Shown piece by piece: positions 13,201 to 28,200 of a stretch of DNA of 64,000 bases. Source of the stretch: Aphrophora alni (taxonomy: Eukaryota; Arthropoda; Insecta; Hemiptera; Aphrophoridae); the NCBI GenBank assembly GCA_963513935.1, contig OY740766.1:6355000-6418999 (forward strand). The letters are read 5' to 3'. Position numbers and translations under genes: made by a program. The stretch's first letter is position 1; each line of letters opens with the position of its first letter. The notes beneath the pieces were generated by a model. That model was not told where the DNA came from and did no database searches. It saw nothing but the letters and a program-made list of their open reading frames with translations.

Positions 13201-16200
13201 GGAAAAATACAATACAGAAATATAAATTTTAAAATTACCGATGGTAATGTATTTTTCAGGAGAAATGAAAAACCTAAAAATTTAATACAATTATTTGTGT
13301 ATGCCAATAATCATAGAAGGTATGTTTAAAAGTACTGAACCTGAATTATTCACATGGAAATTATTCAAATGGAGAGTACCACATATTCAGAAGCATAAAT
13401 TTATCTCACCCACAGAAACCATCAGTTTGTGAGTAAGAAAGTGTATTCAGATTTTATTTTCTGTGAAATGATGAAACAACTTGAAAACAGTCATAAGTGC
13501 TCAGCCATTCTTTTGTTACGGACGTGACAGTTACATGCACTACAACTTAAAAAAAAAAAAGAAAAGTTAATTTTATTTTGTAAATTGTTAAAGCTCAACT
13601 GGTAGGTAATTTTTTTATACTATTTTTGCACTAAATTTGAAAATGATCATATTATTGGTTTTGATGTATAGTTCAACTAAGTTGGAGTTACGGACGTGAC
13701 TTGAAAAGCACTACAGTACTTGTCTTCTGACATACTGTTACAATTGTTAATAAGTCTGTTAATTTCATGGGAAATTTATGAATTAAATTTTTGTCAGCTT
13801 ATCTTAAGATAAATACCGTCTTAGAAACATTAGTGTTCAATCTTATAATCCTGTAATATTTCAATTAAAAAATTGATAAAACGTTATGGACGTGACACTG
13901 GTTTGTTACGGACGTGACAATAAACTCAAAAGTCTGTTAAAAGTACTTTATTTTACATTAAAAAGTTTTCGTGCTCTTCTTACATTCTTTTTAGTTAAAG
14001 TAAGACTTATTTGATCTATAAAAGAACATAAACAAACTTAATTACATCTTGAATATGTGTTTGAATCAGGAGGAATTATTGTGAAATTGTTAGGAAAATG
14101 TATTCATTATTAATGAAACAGTTATCATGTTTGTAAGCCACAATAACTTGTTCATAAAGTTCACTGATATTCTTGGTATTTTAGTGACAATTAGTCTCTG
14201 ATAAATATAAAGTGACTAGATGTATACCAACTTCAGAGATGAAAATATCCACAAAATAAAGAATTCTGCTACAAGATATTGTTGGTAATATTAAGTTAAG
14301 GTATTTTAATAAACTTTTTACTGAGAAATTCAGAAAATAATTTTTTTAGTGTTAGGTGTATGTTTGTAAAGAATGGCTGTGCTATCTTAATTCATTTGAG
14401 TACATTATTCTGACATTCCTAGCATTCTCTAAACTTCTACCAACACATTTCGGATATTTCTAAACCTATTTACATACTGTTTTGTCTCTCAAAGGAGTCT
14501 TCTTATATAACTCACAAAACTTCTCTCTGACAATGCCGGGAATGGTAGAAAAATTTACTCAAATCAATTATGTATATCCTAGTAGATATACAGATTATCA
14601 TAATAGTAGTATTTTAAGGTAATCCCATACCTAATGTTTTGTTGTTACGAACTACAGGCAAACAGAGCATACTGTATTTTACTTCACAATGTGAGCCGCT
14701 ATTCATGGTGTTTATATTAACAATTTTTTGTGTGACTGCTGCTTTGGCTACAACTTTATCATCCTCATTAATCCTGGGACAAATATAACAGGTGAGAAAT
14801 TCATTCAAAATACAAGTTTTATATCCTAATACAATTATTTTAAATTTTACAATCTTAATTTTACAAATATAAAAATTACATAGCCAAAGGCTCTATGTTA
14901 AATCAGTGATTTTGATGAAAGATGGTGCTCAAATCATAAATTTCAATTATTTTAAATATTTGTATCTGATTTAGGTATACATGCAAAGTTTCAAGTAAAT
15001 TTTTTTTATGTTATTACTTTCAACGTAATGGGAAAAACATTAAAGAACCTGAAGAAAGAATTATGAGGACTCCACCTTGCCACTTCAAATGGTTTATTGA
15101 ATTTTGTTGTGGTCATACAAGTACGAATGATACTGAGCATGATTAGGATGTCCTAATGCGGTCACAATTGAAAAGTAGATCAATAAAATCCATGATATTG
15201 TGTTGGGTCGCCGTTAGGTGAAGATATACACGATAATTAAGTTATTTATTTCAGATAGATTGATTTACGGTTAAGTGAAATACATATAGCAATCAGAGGT
15301 TTAGTTTCTTTATAAATCCAAGAAATACATTATTGATATTTAATCCCCTTTATTGTAAACTATGAGTCGCAAGAATTTCGCTATTTGTCATCGTAGAGCG
15401 GTGACCCATTACACGCAGAATTGAAACCTATAAAATTTATTACGCTATAAGTTGAATAATACACGAGATATTAACAAAAAACTATTTAAAATAACCGCCA
15501 TTTTGAAATTTTTAATTTCCAATTTTCCTCAATATATGATCACACTATATCAAATTTGATGTTTTATTTTTGTAACCTCTATCGTTCTTACGGTGAGGAC
15601 ATGAAACATTGCAAATCATTCAAACACAGATCAAAATTGTTTGACAATTACCAAACCTTCTTATACTGTATAAGTAGCAAAAACTATTTATTTTAGATTA
15701 ATAGTACAAAATACTTGTACTATTCAACATAAAAACATTCATACATATTTGTTTTCGCCATTCCGACTACTGATTAATAATTAAATATATTATAAGACTT
15801 ACCGTCACAATAGTCTAGTTTGTCTGTAGTTATCTCACTACGGCCGTTTCGGCTATTCAGCCATTTTCATTTTTATTGCCATTTTATCATTTTATCAGCC
15901 ATTCAGTAATTTCTATTTTAAACTAAGACAACGGTAATACCCGCATAACACTTGAAAATGGCTGAATAGCCGAAACGGCCGTAGTGAGATAACTACAGAC
16001 AAACTAGACTATTGTGACGGTAAGTCTTATAATATATTTAATAAAAACATTATTTGAAGAAACTACAAAAACTGGCGACAAAAACACAGAAGTAGATGGC
16101 ATTGAAAATGTAAGCTTTGTGACAAATCCCATAGGTAGTAAAATATCAGATGAATGTGATTTTAATATTTTGCATGAACATTTGGTATAAAGTGGTAAAT

Positions 16201-19200
16201 ATAATCTATGTGCCACATTTACTCATAACTGTCTAAAAACAGAATCACATGACTATTTTAAAGCAGTGGGTTGGACATGTTCAAGTGTAACCCAAGTGCA
16301 TTTTTGAGGTTTCATGTTACTGTTTATGGAACATGGATCTATTACTACACTTCAGTCAAAACAGTGAGTTTCTCCTACCACTGTCAAAAATGTCTTGGAG
16401 ACCATTTTCTGGGATTCGCATGGCATAATCTTCACCATGGACAAGAGAGAAAATATCACCTCTTTATTGGATCAATTTCATATTGATTTTTATTTTTTTA
16501 ATTCTCTTCTACCACGACATTGTACCAACTCACACTTCTGCACAATTATCGTAGCCAAAATTATGAAATTGCTCCCTAATCTACAAATTTTCAAGATTTG
16601 ACTTATTATTATTTAATTCTTTTTTAAACATAAAGAAATAATTCAGTGGAAAAAGAGAGAGGAGGTCATAACTAAAACGAATGCCTATTTTGTAGAGCTT
16701 GAGAAATCATATATGTAATAAACTATATATGTTTTTACTATATATAGTAAAACTAGTCTGAATAATTTAAGAGCCACTGTCAAATATACCTGTCACACAA
16801 GATTAAAGTCAATGATGCTGGGGATAAATCTGTTTGTGAATTAATAAATCAACAAGGAAAAACTACAAACCACAACTACACAAAACTGTATAATGCGTTT
16901 ATATTACCTTATGTACATTTCGATAGCTCTGCTATCATCTTCAGAAACATCAAAATGAACATAAGGTAATATAAACACATTATACAGTTTTGTGTTGTTG
17001 TGTTATTTTGTGGTTTGGGGTTTATCCTTGTTCATATACGATCACCACAGTGCTCTAGTGATTTATTTAATTAATAAATCATTATTTTTGGTGATCTAGA
17101 AATGTGTCTACATCATTTAAGAACTGATTAGGTAATGACATTACAATATATTTTGGAAAACTTAAAGAAGTTGGAAAACCATTGGACAAAGTGTATCGAG
17201 CTGAAAGGAGACAATGGCAAAAAATTTAAATAATTTCAGTAAGGAAAAAAAAAACTTTCATTAAATTTTACTGACTTATCAAACTGCCCTCATATTATAC
17301 ACATACATAAGGAAATAGATGACCAAGGTTATGCTTATATGGGAAGATATCTCTAAAATTTAAGTACGGTATTAATTTAAACTAAAAAAGAAAGAAAGGA
17401 GACCATTTAAGTGTCTAGTAATCTAAGGCAGAAACGAAATTGTGTAGGTTAACTCATAAAAAAACAAAATCAGTATGCTAATACTAATTAATAAATTTAA
17501 TTATATTTGTTTTATTTAATACAATTAAATATATATATTTAACACCATTCAATTTAATATAAACCATTTTTATGAGTGATGAGAGGGGTGAGTTACAATT
17601 AAGGATTTTTTTTTTAAGTTTACATTCTCAAGTGTGTACAAGGGTGTACAAGTGAAGACATCCTGTCAAATTAGAGAATCTCCTGTTTTACTCAGTTGGT
17701 CAACATTATAAGAGAAAATAACTCATTTGATCTATCGATCAACAAAAACTACAAACAGCTAACTGCCGCTGTTTATTTTTATAAGAAGAATATTTCAACC
17801 TGGTTGAGGTGGACTTGGTCTCACATTTCAATGTCTCGTCTAAAGTAGTTAAACTGAGGTGCTGCACTCCAACGCAGGGCGGACATAATCCATCAGTAAG
17901 ATGACATGTGTCATAATTTCCGCCTGCAAAGTGTTAAGGTATAAAATATTTGTAGAGTTACCAAAGTGCTTGGGTTCTTTTAATAAATTAAATTACGATT
18001 TACAAGCTCTTTTTCTCCCCCACCCCCTCTTCTTTTTTTACTCAAGTTTATGCCTATGTATACACACAAACACATATTTATTATATACTTATATATCTAA
18101 ACATACACACCTGTATTAATGTAAATATAAACCAATATAAGAAACAAATATAAAAACACAAATAAAAAAAGTTCTTTTAAAAATCCTACAAATAATTGAT
18201 TCATGTCATCTTTAATAATTGATTTTTTTCCCTTGTTGATTTAAAACCAAAAACTTTGTGGCCATCATTGCCTTAAAAAAAGAAGGAAGAGTATAAAATA
18301 GAGACCCTCGAATAGTCTAATAGTGTCAGGGTCAGATGAGAACAATATTTGATCATAATTTGACAGGAAAGATGAAAGAGAAAAATCAATCCCATGACTA
18401 CACAAAGAAAGGTGTAGATCCAGCTAGGTATTTTGGTATTCCTATATACCTGTACTCACTATAAGTAAGCCCCTGAGGGTCATTAATTAGTATTGACAAA
18501 CTTAGCCACAGGACAAATTTTTGTCTATTTATAACATCACTATAACCATTTATATGAATTTTTGTTGATAATTTCCAAACCAAAATATATGAATAGATGG
18601 TGACTGATATTTTGTTTTGGTCCCTTAAGGGCTTTATTTGATTAAAATTTAATGAAAATAGTAAAAACTGATTTTAAGAAAATTTCTGCGTTTTATCTTA
18701 TTGAAAGTACTCTTATATTTTAAGTTACTATGAATATATTTTAACTTCATAATTATTATTTAGCGCTGACATTAGATGTAATGAACAAATTGTGTGGCGG
18801 GAAAAGTAAAGAATGATTTACATGACCAATTAAACCGTTAACTATTTACTCTTCACCTTGAGAAAACACAAAACACTTGTCACTTACAACAAATTGGTTC
18901 TTCTTTGTATAGATACTGGTTTGCCTTCATCAGAATCATAACAGTCAGCAAGGATTTCTTGCTTTTCTTTACTGATTATAAGGAAGAAAGCTGACTTTTG
19001 CACCCCAAATATAGTTTTTCCAAATTCCTTGAAATATAAACATGTCTGTCATATAAATTATTATTACGATTGTCACATTACAAATATCAATAAGTGAACT
19101 TAACTTCACTAAATTCAAAAACCTACCTTCACAAGTTAGTGTAACACTATTAAATAATCTCCCAGGTAGCTTTATAAATCATATAAATTGATGTGCTTTC

Positions 19201-22200
19201 AAGAATAGTCTAAGACAATTTTTTTGCCTAGATCCTATTATTCTGTAATGGAATTTATCCACCATGAGTGTCACTATTGCCTCACTCATTGTTTGATATA
19301 TTATCTAATGCATTGTATTGTATAATAATGTACAATTTTATAATCATTGTACTGTCTAATACATTGTTTGTTGCTTAAGGTAGTTCTGCTATGTTATGGC
19401 TGCAGACTAGTTGTGGATTTATTTATAGGTACTAATTTTAATGATCCAATAGTTTTAATGTAATTTGTTTCTTTTAAATGGTAATTTATTGTTACTTTCT
19501 ATACATTTTGTAGTGTTTTTAATATTATTGTTGTCTCTAACACAACTGTGTACAGTTCACAAAACCAATTAAAAATACCAAATTTCAGCCTTCTTTTTGT
19601 AATTCAGTTTTTTTAATTGCTTTCATGCATAAATACAGATGGCAATGAAAAGAGGACTGTGTGTCGAAAATTTGGATTCCTTAGCTATGAATTGATTAAA
19701 AAGTCTAATTAATTTTTTATTTTTTTTATTTAAAAATTACAGAACAATAATAACTCCAATTTTAACTTATAATCCTTTAATTTACACATGGACATTAACC
19801 CTTCAACGCGGTAAGCCGTTCCGAGCGCTAGACCCTCTGGTGCGGTAGTTAAAATCGTCGACTAACATTTCCTTCTCTTGTGGATTGTCTGGCGGGACAT
19901 TATACGTATTTACATTTACTGTAACTTCCTCATTATCTAAGATTATTGCGGTATCATTAGCCACATTGCATATATTTACAACTTCATCACCACTATCATG
20001 ATTACCTTCAATATTTGGATCACAATGGAACTCCATTTGAGCGTAATCCATAAAAACTCGCGAATATTATCACTTTGCGGTTCCCACATTATCACTAAAA
20101 CACAATATACACTAGAACTAATCACACGATCTACTGTCAAACTGTTAAAAATATTACACTTATAAATAAATGAGGTTATAATAACCTATAACACACGAGA
20201 GCCCTCCACGAACCCGCTACAGCTGTTTGCATATAGCCACGTGTTGTTTCCTTTTCTGAAGGTCACGGTGGTCTAGAAATAAAAATCAATAACTCAACAG
20301 ATGGCATTTCTCTTGGCAATGTTCTGGGTATACGCTCAGTTCATAAAAGTTCTTTATTTAGACGCTAGAATCCAGCACGTACCGCAGCGACATTTAGCGT
20401 CTTTAGACGGGCGGCCGCGCCAGAAGGTGAAAGTTTGGCTGCGTCTATAGACGGTTCACCGCGTTGAAGGGTTAAATAAAGGAATTGAATAAATTTAATA
20501 TTCTCAAAAAAAACTAGACATAATATTTATGTCTAAACTAGGCCGCTTAAAAGATTTCAATTTTATACAAATTACTGTCCCTACATACTTAAGTTAAGTT
20601 ATGTGGACCTTAAGTTGTGTGGTTTTAACACATACCCTTTTATTAATTAAATTACTTCGCTCATTTGAAGTGTACATCATTGCACATATGACAGACACTA
20701 TTCCAAAAATCACATTTTAGGGCTCAAGAACCTCAAAATATTTGTTTCTGCAAAAAACACAACCAATATTTTTACCCACCACATAATTTTCTCTATACTA
20801 TGTACACTGGGTATTGACTAAATAACCACTGGATACAGTCAAATTAAGCAGACTATAGTAAATAAAATAAGAATTAATAAATAACAGATTCTAACATACC
20901 ATAATCTCTGTTAGAGCTACTTCAAACGAGACAAACTTTGTGGAGTATTTGTTGGTTATTTTCAACAAAGTTTGATTAATCGACAACTTTTTTGTCTTAA
21001 GATGAAACATTTCACTGTAGAAAGTTGAATTTCCAATCCATGTTGTTGCAGCTAACACTGTATTTAGATTTTTCTACAAAAATTAAAAAATATATTTCAA
21101 ATATAACAAGGAAACAAAGTAATTTAAGAACACTAGTGCAGCTATTTTAAAAATATAAATTTGGCTGAAATTAGACTTACTCTAATGAGAAAAATCCAAG
21201 CTCGACCACAGGGAGTGGTAGGCACAGCTGGATTCTTAGAAGCCCGGAAGGAAGGGCCAATTAAAAACATTTAAAAAATCAGAAATGCTCACAAGTTCAC
21301 CGTGGTATATTTATTTTTGTAATAAAATTGTATTTGGCATAAGTATGCCCTTCCCAAAATCAAATAGTTGATAGCACAAACAAAAACATTTCAAATTAAA
21401 ATGGCTAGGTTAGGTTGTACCCACTTTACTATGACACAATACATCACTTGCTCAACAGTTGGACTTACATGAAATAATTAATTGCTTTTTTTGTTCTTTC
21501 TTTTAGTAATCTTCTGTTAAACATCTTAATTGGATTTTGTTAGTTGTTAAACAAATTAATTCAGCATTTTAGAGTATATTATTTATAGCAGTAATTTAAT
21601 AAATATACTCTTCTTGTTTTCATGTGTTCTTTGATTTTGACCTCTTTTATATGAGCTGGTTTGTTCTTGTTGGAAAAACTCTCATCATATAGCATTGTCT
21701 GTACTTGTAAATCTATATCCTTAAAAAAACTCATCCCTCCTTTTAATGCCTAAAGGGTGGAAAACAGACATTCTGTACAATTTCAAAACCTCCGCTAACT
21801 ATGTCCCTGATAAAATCCTTTAAACTTCCCATAGATAAGAGGTAGCTGGATTTTATCAAAATAATTCAACAAACTAGTTACAAAATTACACCATTGTAAT
21901 TAATTGTACTATAGTAATTGTATTAATAATCGTGAAATGATATTGTCAAATTTTATAATACAACTGTTTTATGTATTTTTCAGTTATCATCAAATTAATC
22001 AAAGTGCATGAATTATTACCTAACTAATTTATTTTGAGTTTGTGTTGTGTTTTAAAAAAATAATATAAACATTCTTATCTTTGTATCAAATTATCCCATA
22101 TTACCTAAAATATAAGAGAAACAGCTGTAATATACAAATTGACATCGTCATTATTGCTCAAGCAAGTATTACATTACAATAAATATACGTAAGGCTTTTT

Positions 22201-25200
22201 TAAATGACGAGTTTTTCTCCAGAATCGTATTAATTTTTTTCCCTGTTTGCTTTCACGCGTTACAAAATAATTGAAACAAAATTTATTATTTACTTACTAG
22301 TTATACAAGTAAGCATGTATAAAATATTCACAAAGTCCAAACATATTTACATATTCAAAGAAGTATTAACAAACTTATTAATCTGCTGATTTTTTTCTGT
22401 TCTTCAGGATCTTCCATCCTCCAGTTCTGATTAGTAGCAGTATTTTAACTATTACAGCCTCCTTCATGGCGATGCTCACTAGGACTATGGATGTTGCCAA
22501 CTTTTCATAGATAGATAAACTGACAAGAACTTGAGAGATGAATGGAGTGATTAAAGACAACTTTCATGTCTATTTTTAACTTCAATTACAAAACCAAATT
22601 AAAAATTTTATAAATGCATGTTTTTTCCACAATTTAAAAATCCAGATCATCTTCCTAGCTACACAATATTTGAAACCTGGTAGAATGTATACCAATAAAA
22701 TAATAATCTCCCAAATCTCTGTATTTCTTTAATTATATAATGTTATGAGTAATAAATTCGTATGGGCTTAACTATTCTTTGGAATAACTAATACCGGTAC
22801 CTATTATACAAATATATAAAGGCCTGGGAACAAGACCTTAAAAACAACATCCTAGTTTCGGACAGTCCAAAAGTTATACTGCTTTCTTTAGCAAAAGATA
22901 TAAGCAACCCACAATGCTCACCATAAAAGAATTAATCTGATGAGGGAACTCTACACCGTGAATTACCACCTTAAACACTGGTTTGTGCTGCTTCAGCAGA
23001 GACTCCTTTAGTAAGGAAAAGACTGAATATGAATACTAGCCTGGGTACATGACTGCAAGTTTATATCATAAAAAAGAATGTTACATCTTGGTTGCACATT
23101 CCCTCCAGCCACAGAGGTTTAAGGAAACAGCCCCAAGAACAATCATAACCTTTGTAAGGAAACTTGAGACTGGACCAAGTACACTATTATTAAAGTAGTC
23201 ACAAAAGATTCAACTGGGCGTCAGCAACAAGAGCCAGAATTGCCTTAAATATTAGCATAACATACCAAGGTCCAGGCTGGGATATGAGTGAATACATAAA
23301 AATTACTATAAAAAATTAATGTTCTATTATATCACTTGCGTACCAATTATTTAAGTGACTTTATAATCATTTTTTTACTCACCAGTGTATAATTATCCTT
23401 GTCAAGACTCCGTGAAAACTCTAAAACACCTTTCACATCGTTGTTTGGAGTCATTATTGGTACAGTCATTGCACATTGTATGGATGATTCTAAACAAATG
23501 ACAACTAGATATTTATAATGCATGTAATAAGAAAGAAAAAATACAAATACTGTTATAATCAGTTTGAAACTGGTAGTAGTAATAAACTCACTTTTAGTGG
23601 ATTATAACAATAATAAATTTATGTTTTTTATTTATCACAATGTTTGACTTCCAAGTAGTTATCTTGACTTCGTGTTATATACATTCAATGTCATCCAATA
23701 TTGACAGCACTGTGAATCTTGTACAGTTTCAGTCATATAAGTGGAAGCTTTTTAGTGCTCAAAATAATGTTGACTCATGTTCCAGCCTAATTCGAAGCCT
23801 CAAGGCATTTGGTCAGATCTCATTTCCTTAAGCTATCTCTGATATAGTTGCATTCAATGATTTATATATTCAATTGTTTCCCTAGCACTATTAGATTTTC
23901 CACATATATTGGAGATTCAGTCAGATGAAAATGGTGTAAATATTGTTGTGTAATTATATGACCAGTTCTATTCTGGCCGTGAATGTCTGCATTTTTCTTG
24001 ACATACCTTTGTACACTATAAGATCATTTAGTTCTCTCTGTAATTTGTAGAGAGCTCTGTCATGTAAAGAAAATTTTCACCTTTCCAAAAAATATTTTTT
24101 TAAAATTCTTTTGCTATTATTTAAACAGTTGTTGTCTATATCAGTTGTAATTATATCCATATTCTCTGGCTTGGTTTCCAGACCTGATGCGATCCAAGCC
24201 AGTTTATCTGCCATTTCATTACCCAGAATTCAATGAAAGCTTACATTTTATTTTTATTGTGAAGTAGATTATGTATTTCATTAATACAGAAGAAAAAAAT
24301 ATGATGTTTGTAGGTAAAAGTTGTATACAGAGATGATTGTGTATCGGTCAAAATTCATATGTTCCTATCAGGCAGATTCAAGTATATCTGAAGTGCTGCG
24401 AGTATAACCATTTAATCAGTTTCAAGACAAAAATGGGATTAGAAATTGCATTATAGTTATTAAAACTCGTTTTTGAGTAATCGTATTCAAGTCACAGAGT
24501 TTAATCTATGTTATTTAATACTTACTCCGTCTTGTGACTTATTTTGTAACATATGTTACATGTTTCAGAACATATGTTCCATCTTCAGACTCGCTCCTGA
24601 GAGATCGTTAAAACCCTTGGTGTACACCTGTCGCGCATTTGAGTGTTATTTGTTTATTGTATGTGAAATGTACATTTTGTAGTATTTTAATATTTTAACG
24701 ACCTCTCAGGAGCGAGTATGAAGATGGAACATATGTTCTGAAACGCATAACATATGTTACAAAATAGGTCACAAGACGGAGTAAGTATTAAATAACTTAG
24801 TTCCAAATTTAGGTATGGAATTTAGATTGTATTACTTTATAAAAGTTTATCTTAATATTTCGATATTGTCTTGATATGGAAGATGGGTGTTATTGTTAGT
24901 TCTGATCCAGGAATATGAACAGATTGTATGTACAGACAGAATATTTTTCAAATCTGTGCTGACAGGTTCCTTCATAAGTGCATCCAAGGAGAAGCAAATG
25001 GACTGACTTTATAACCTTCCATTAGAATGTCTTATGAGATGAGTCTGTGGAAATGTTTTGTATTTCAGGAATTTATCCAAGTTTTCTTTTAATGAACAAT
25101 GTCAACGGTTCAATATTAAGTTCAATCTGCATTGCATCGATGAAATTGTTCTCGGACACTGAAGACAAGTTCTCAAAGCAGAATTTTGCACTGCCTTTAG

Positions 25201-28200
25201 TTTTTTCAAATGGGTTGTCATTGCTTTACCCTACACACCGCAGCCATATATATGTTTTTGAGTCTTATATTAAATACTGGATGTACAGTAATCTCATCAT
25301 TTCTATGTCACCACTTCCTGCCCACCATTTTCAGTAAGTTAAGTCTGCTATGTATCTGTTTCAGTGCATTATCCACATGTCTCTTCCAGGAGAGTTTTTC
25401 ATCCAGGGTTATGCCTAGTATTTTTGGATTACTATTGTGCCTTATTTTTCCATTATCCAGAGTTAGAATTGGACAGAAATTATTTACCTTATATTTTCTT
25501 GTAAACACTGTGTGTTCTAACTTAGAGTTTGAAATCTTGAGGTGCCACTTGTTGGTCCTGTTCACGGCATTCTGCATTATTTCCACTGCTATGTATCCAT
25601 TTTTATACTTAGCCCATATAACATATAATATTCAAAGATAAGATAAAGTAATAAAGCTTAAAGTTTCAAAATATTTTAAAACTTTAAGCTTTATTGCTTT
25701 ATTTTATCCTTGAATATAGAGTTTCAACAAGAAATATCTGCTGTTACATTAAAAAACATATAAATATTGTTCAAATCATTAATTTGTTTACTTTTACAGA
25801 TCTTCTACTATATTTTTAAACTTCTAATTAAATAAATTTCATTGTTTAAAATAAACTGTACATATTTCTTGACTGATAGTCCTCCTTATTTCAACTTTAT
25901 GATGGGTTGAAAAATCAATGTTGATTTTTGTTTAGTATATCTATTTTGAGACTCACTGAGTTGAAAAAGTGGTTTTTAGAATCATGTCTATCTGGCGATG
26001 GTTGTATGTGCTATGCTCTACGGGATAATTTTTAATTATACTTGGTGTGTAGGCATATTTAATAAATAAAAAAATTGTATAATTCAAATTTGGTGGGAGT
26101 AGCTATCATAAGAAAAAACACAAAATTTCATTTAAAAAATTTTTGTTCAAGTGTAGCCTCTTTTGTTTTTGTACCATTTATTGTCTTATTCTAATTATGA
26201 ATTTATTCAGTTGTGAATTTCACTGGCATTAATAATTTACAAAGAAATCCCTCCTCTAAAATTAATGACTGACCTTTGCCTTGCATCACCATTCTAGTGG
26301 GTCCCTAGACCTCATATATAGACTCTGATTTGTTCATGGTATTAATCATTTTGCATAACTCCTCCTTTTTATAAGTGTCCTGTTTAGAATCAATATATAG
26401 TTACAGTAATTTGTATGCTTACCCTCGCATCCTAAACCTTCAGGAAATCTGGTGTCTCCATATATATTGTCTGTAATTATAAACTCTTTTGTGTGAGCAG
26501 TAAATGCAGCTATTGTTGTTCCAGGACCTGAAAATAAATTGTAGGATAAAAATATCTGTCTAAAATCATGGTTCTTTCCTTTATCAATATTAAATGAGGG
26601 CAATGGTGGCATGCCTATAGAGATACTAATAAAGGTGTTTATAATAATATAGAGGGTCTATAATGTTCTCTTAATAAAGTTGTTTTAATATTCAATGTAC
26701 AACTGAAGAATACAATGTGAATTTGGTTGTATTTTGTTCCACTTACTAATCCTAACCTCAAATTTTTTGTTTTTCCTGAATATTTGGAATGTTTACTCTT
26801 CTACACTTCTACGAATCACACTAACCAGATTTTGTTCGTAAACTAAATTCATTTTCTTTTAGAGATAAAAAATATTGCAACAAATTAGTATTCTTAGAAA
26901 ATATTTTTAATGAATTCATCATAAGAAACACAGAATTTCCAATATGATTGATGTTTCAAGATTATGTTTCAATAACTAAGTATATAATCTTCAGTTGAAA
27001 CAAATTATATCTGTTTCAGAGAATTTTTGGTAAAATTAACTGAGCTTTTTTTGGTGTATACTAAGTATTGTATTTCACCACAGTGAGTTTTTATTTTAAT
27101 ACAGCCTTAAATATATAAATTATTAAAAGTAAAAAAATCTAACTTAATCTATCTATACTAAATGCAAAACTTTTCGTTCTGCCTGTGTATAGTATTTTAA
27201 TTTTCAAGAAACAGGGAACAAAAAGGTTGTTTACAGAATGCAGATTGTAAGAGGTAAATATCCTAGTCTTGTTTTTTTTTTTTTTTAATGCTTACCTACT
27301 TTCCAACTGTCGCACATTTGCTCTACATGCATGTCCTTGGGTACTCTCATAATGTAACAAGCTGGATTTATTATGTAGACAGTAACAACTGAAAATGAAA
27401 CAAATGTGAAAAATAGCAATTTAGGATAGTTGATGTGGTCAGCACATGTAAAATAATGTAATCTTATAAATTTCAGAAAAAAATATTCAATATTTTGGAT
27501 ATTTAGGGCATAAAAGGAATATATTTTATGGTCAGTAAAATAAAAGCTGTTTGTTTATGAAATGACTACAACAAAACATTTTACTAGCCAGAAATAAAAA
27601 TTACAAACCCTATTGTTTTAGTTTAGAAATTTAATTACACAAATGTCACTTTCTGATTTGAACCCTCTATAAGTATGTTATATAGTATTATATTTTATCC
27701 TAATAATTTTTGTGTATAATATTAGCATACTGTATATCAGAATAGAAAAAACAACAACATAAAATAATAGCTCAACTATTTAAAAATGGTCTAAAAATCT
27801 GTATTATCACAAGCAATATGCATAATTAACATAAGCATAGCATACTCACTAAATAATTTACCTACCGTCTGAATCAGTTACATGCTTAAGAATGCTTGCA
27901 GATTCATGTAATGCATTTATTAGTTGAGCCTGATTTTTAAAATTTACTTTTAATGCTTGAAGATTAGTTTCACATAAGGCATCCTCTGTCATGAATAATA
28001 CTTCCTCTAAATGTATATCCTCAGATTTATCATATTCACTAACCATATCGATTTCTCCTCTACTAATAGTTCTAATAAAATTATTCATTCCAAGGGGCAT
28101 TGGGGTTTCACTGCTTGGCAATTCTGATAAGTTGGATTCAACTTTTTTTATATTATCTGTATAGTTTATGATGTTTTCTATTCTATCAATAGTTCTATCA

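Larger units (their letters stand above)
23850..25590 (-). mobile_element. Degraded LINE with RT and RNase H domains, interrupted by a fold-back
   Basis: 25586-25308 codes RT-tail sequence typical of Jockey-type LINEs (KISNSKLEHTVFTRKYKVN, PKILGITLDEKLSWKRHVDN). Decayed RT-distal frames follow to ~24830. RNase H traces appear at 24360-24100 (ILTDTQSSLYT, then GNEMADKLAWIASG). A hammerhead fold-back (24511-24802) lies between the RT tail and RNase H parts, so it inserted after the LINE. Many stops. Confidence 0.78.
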
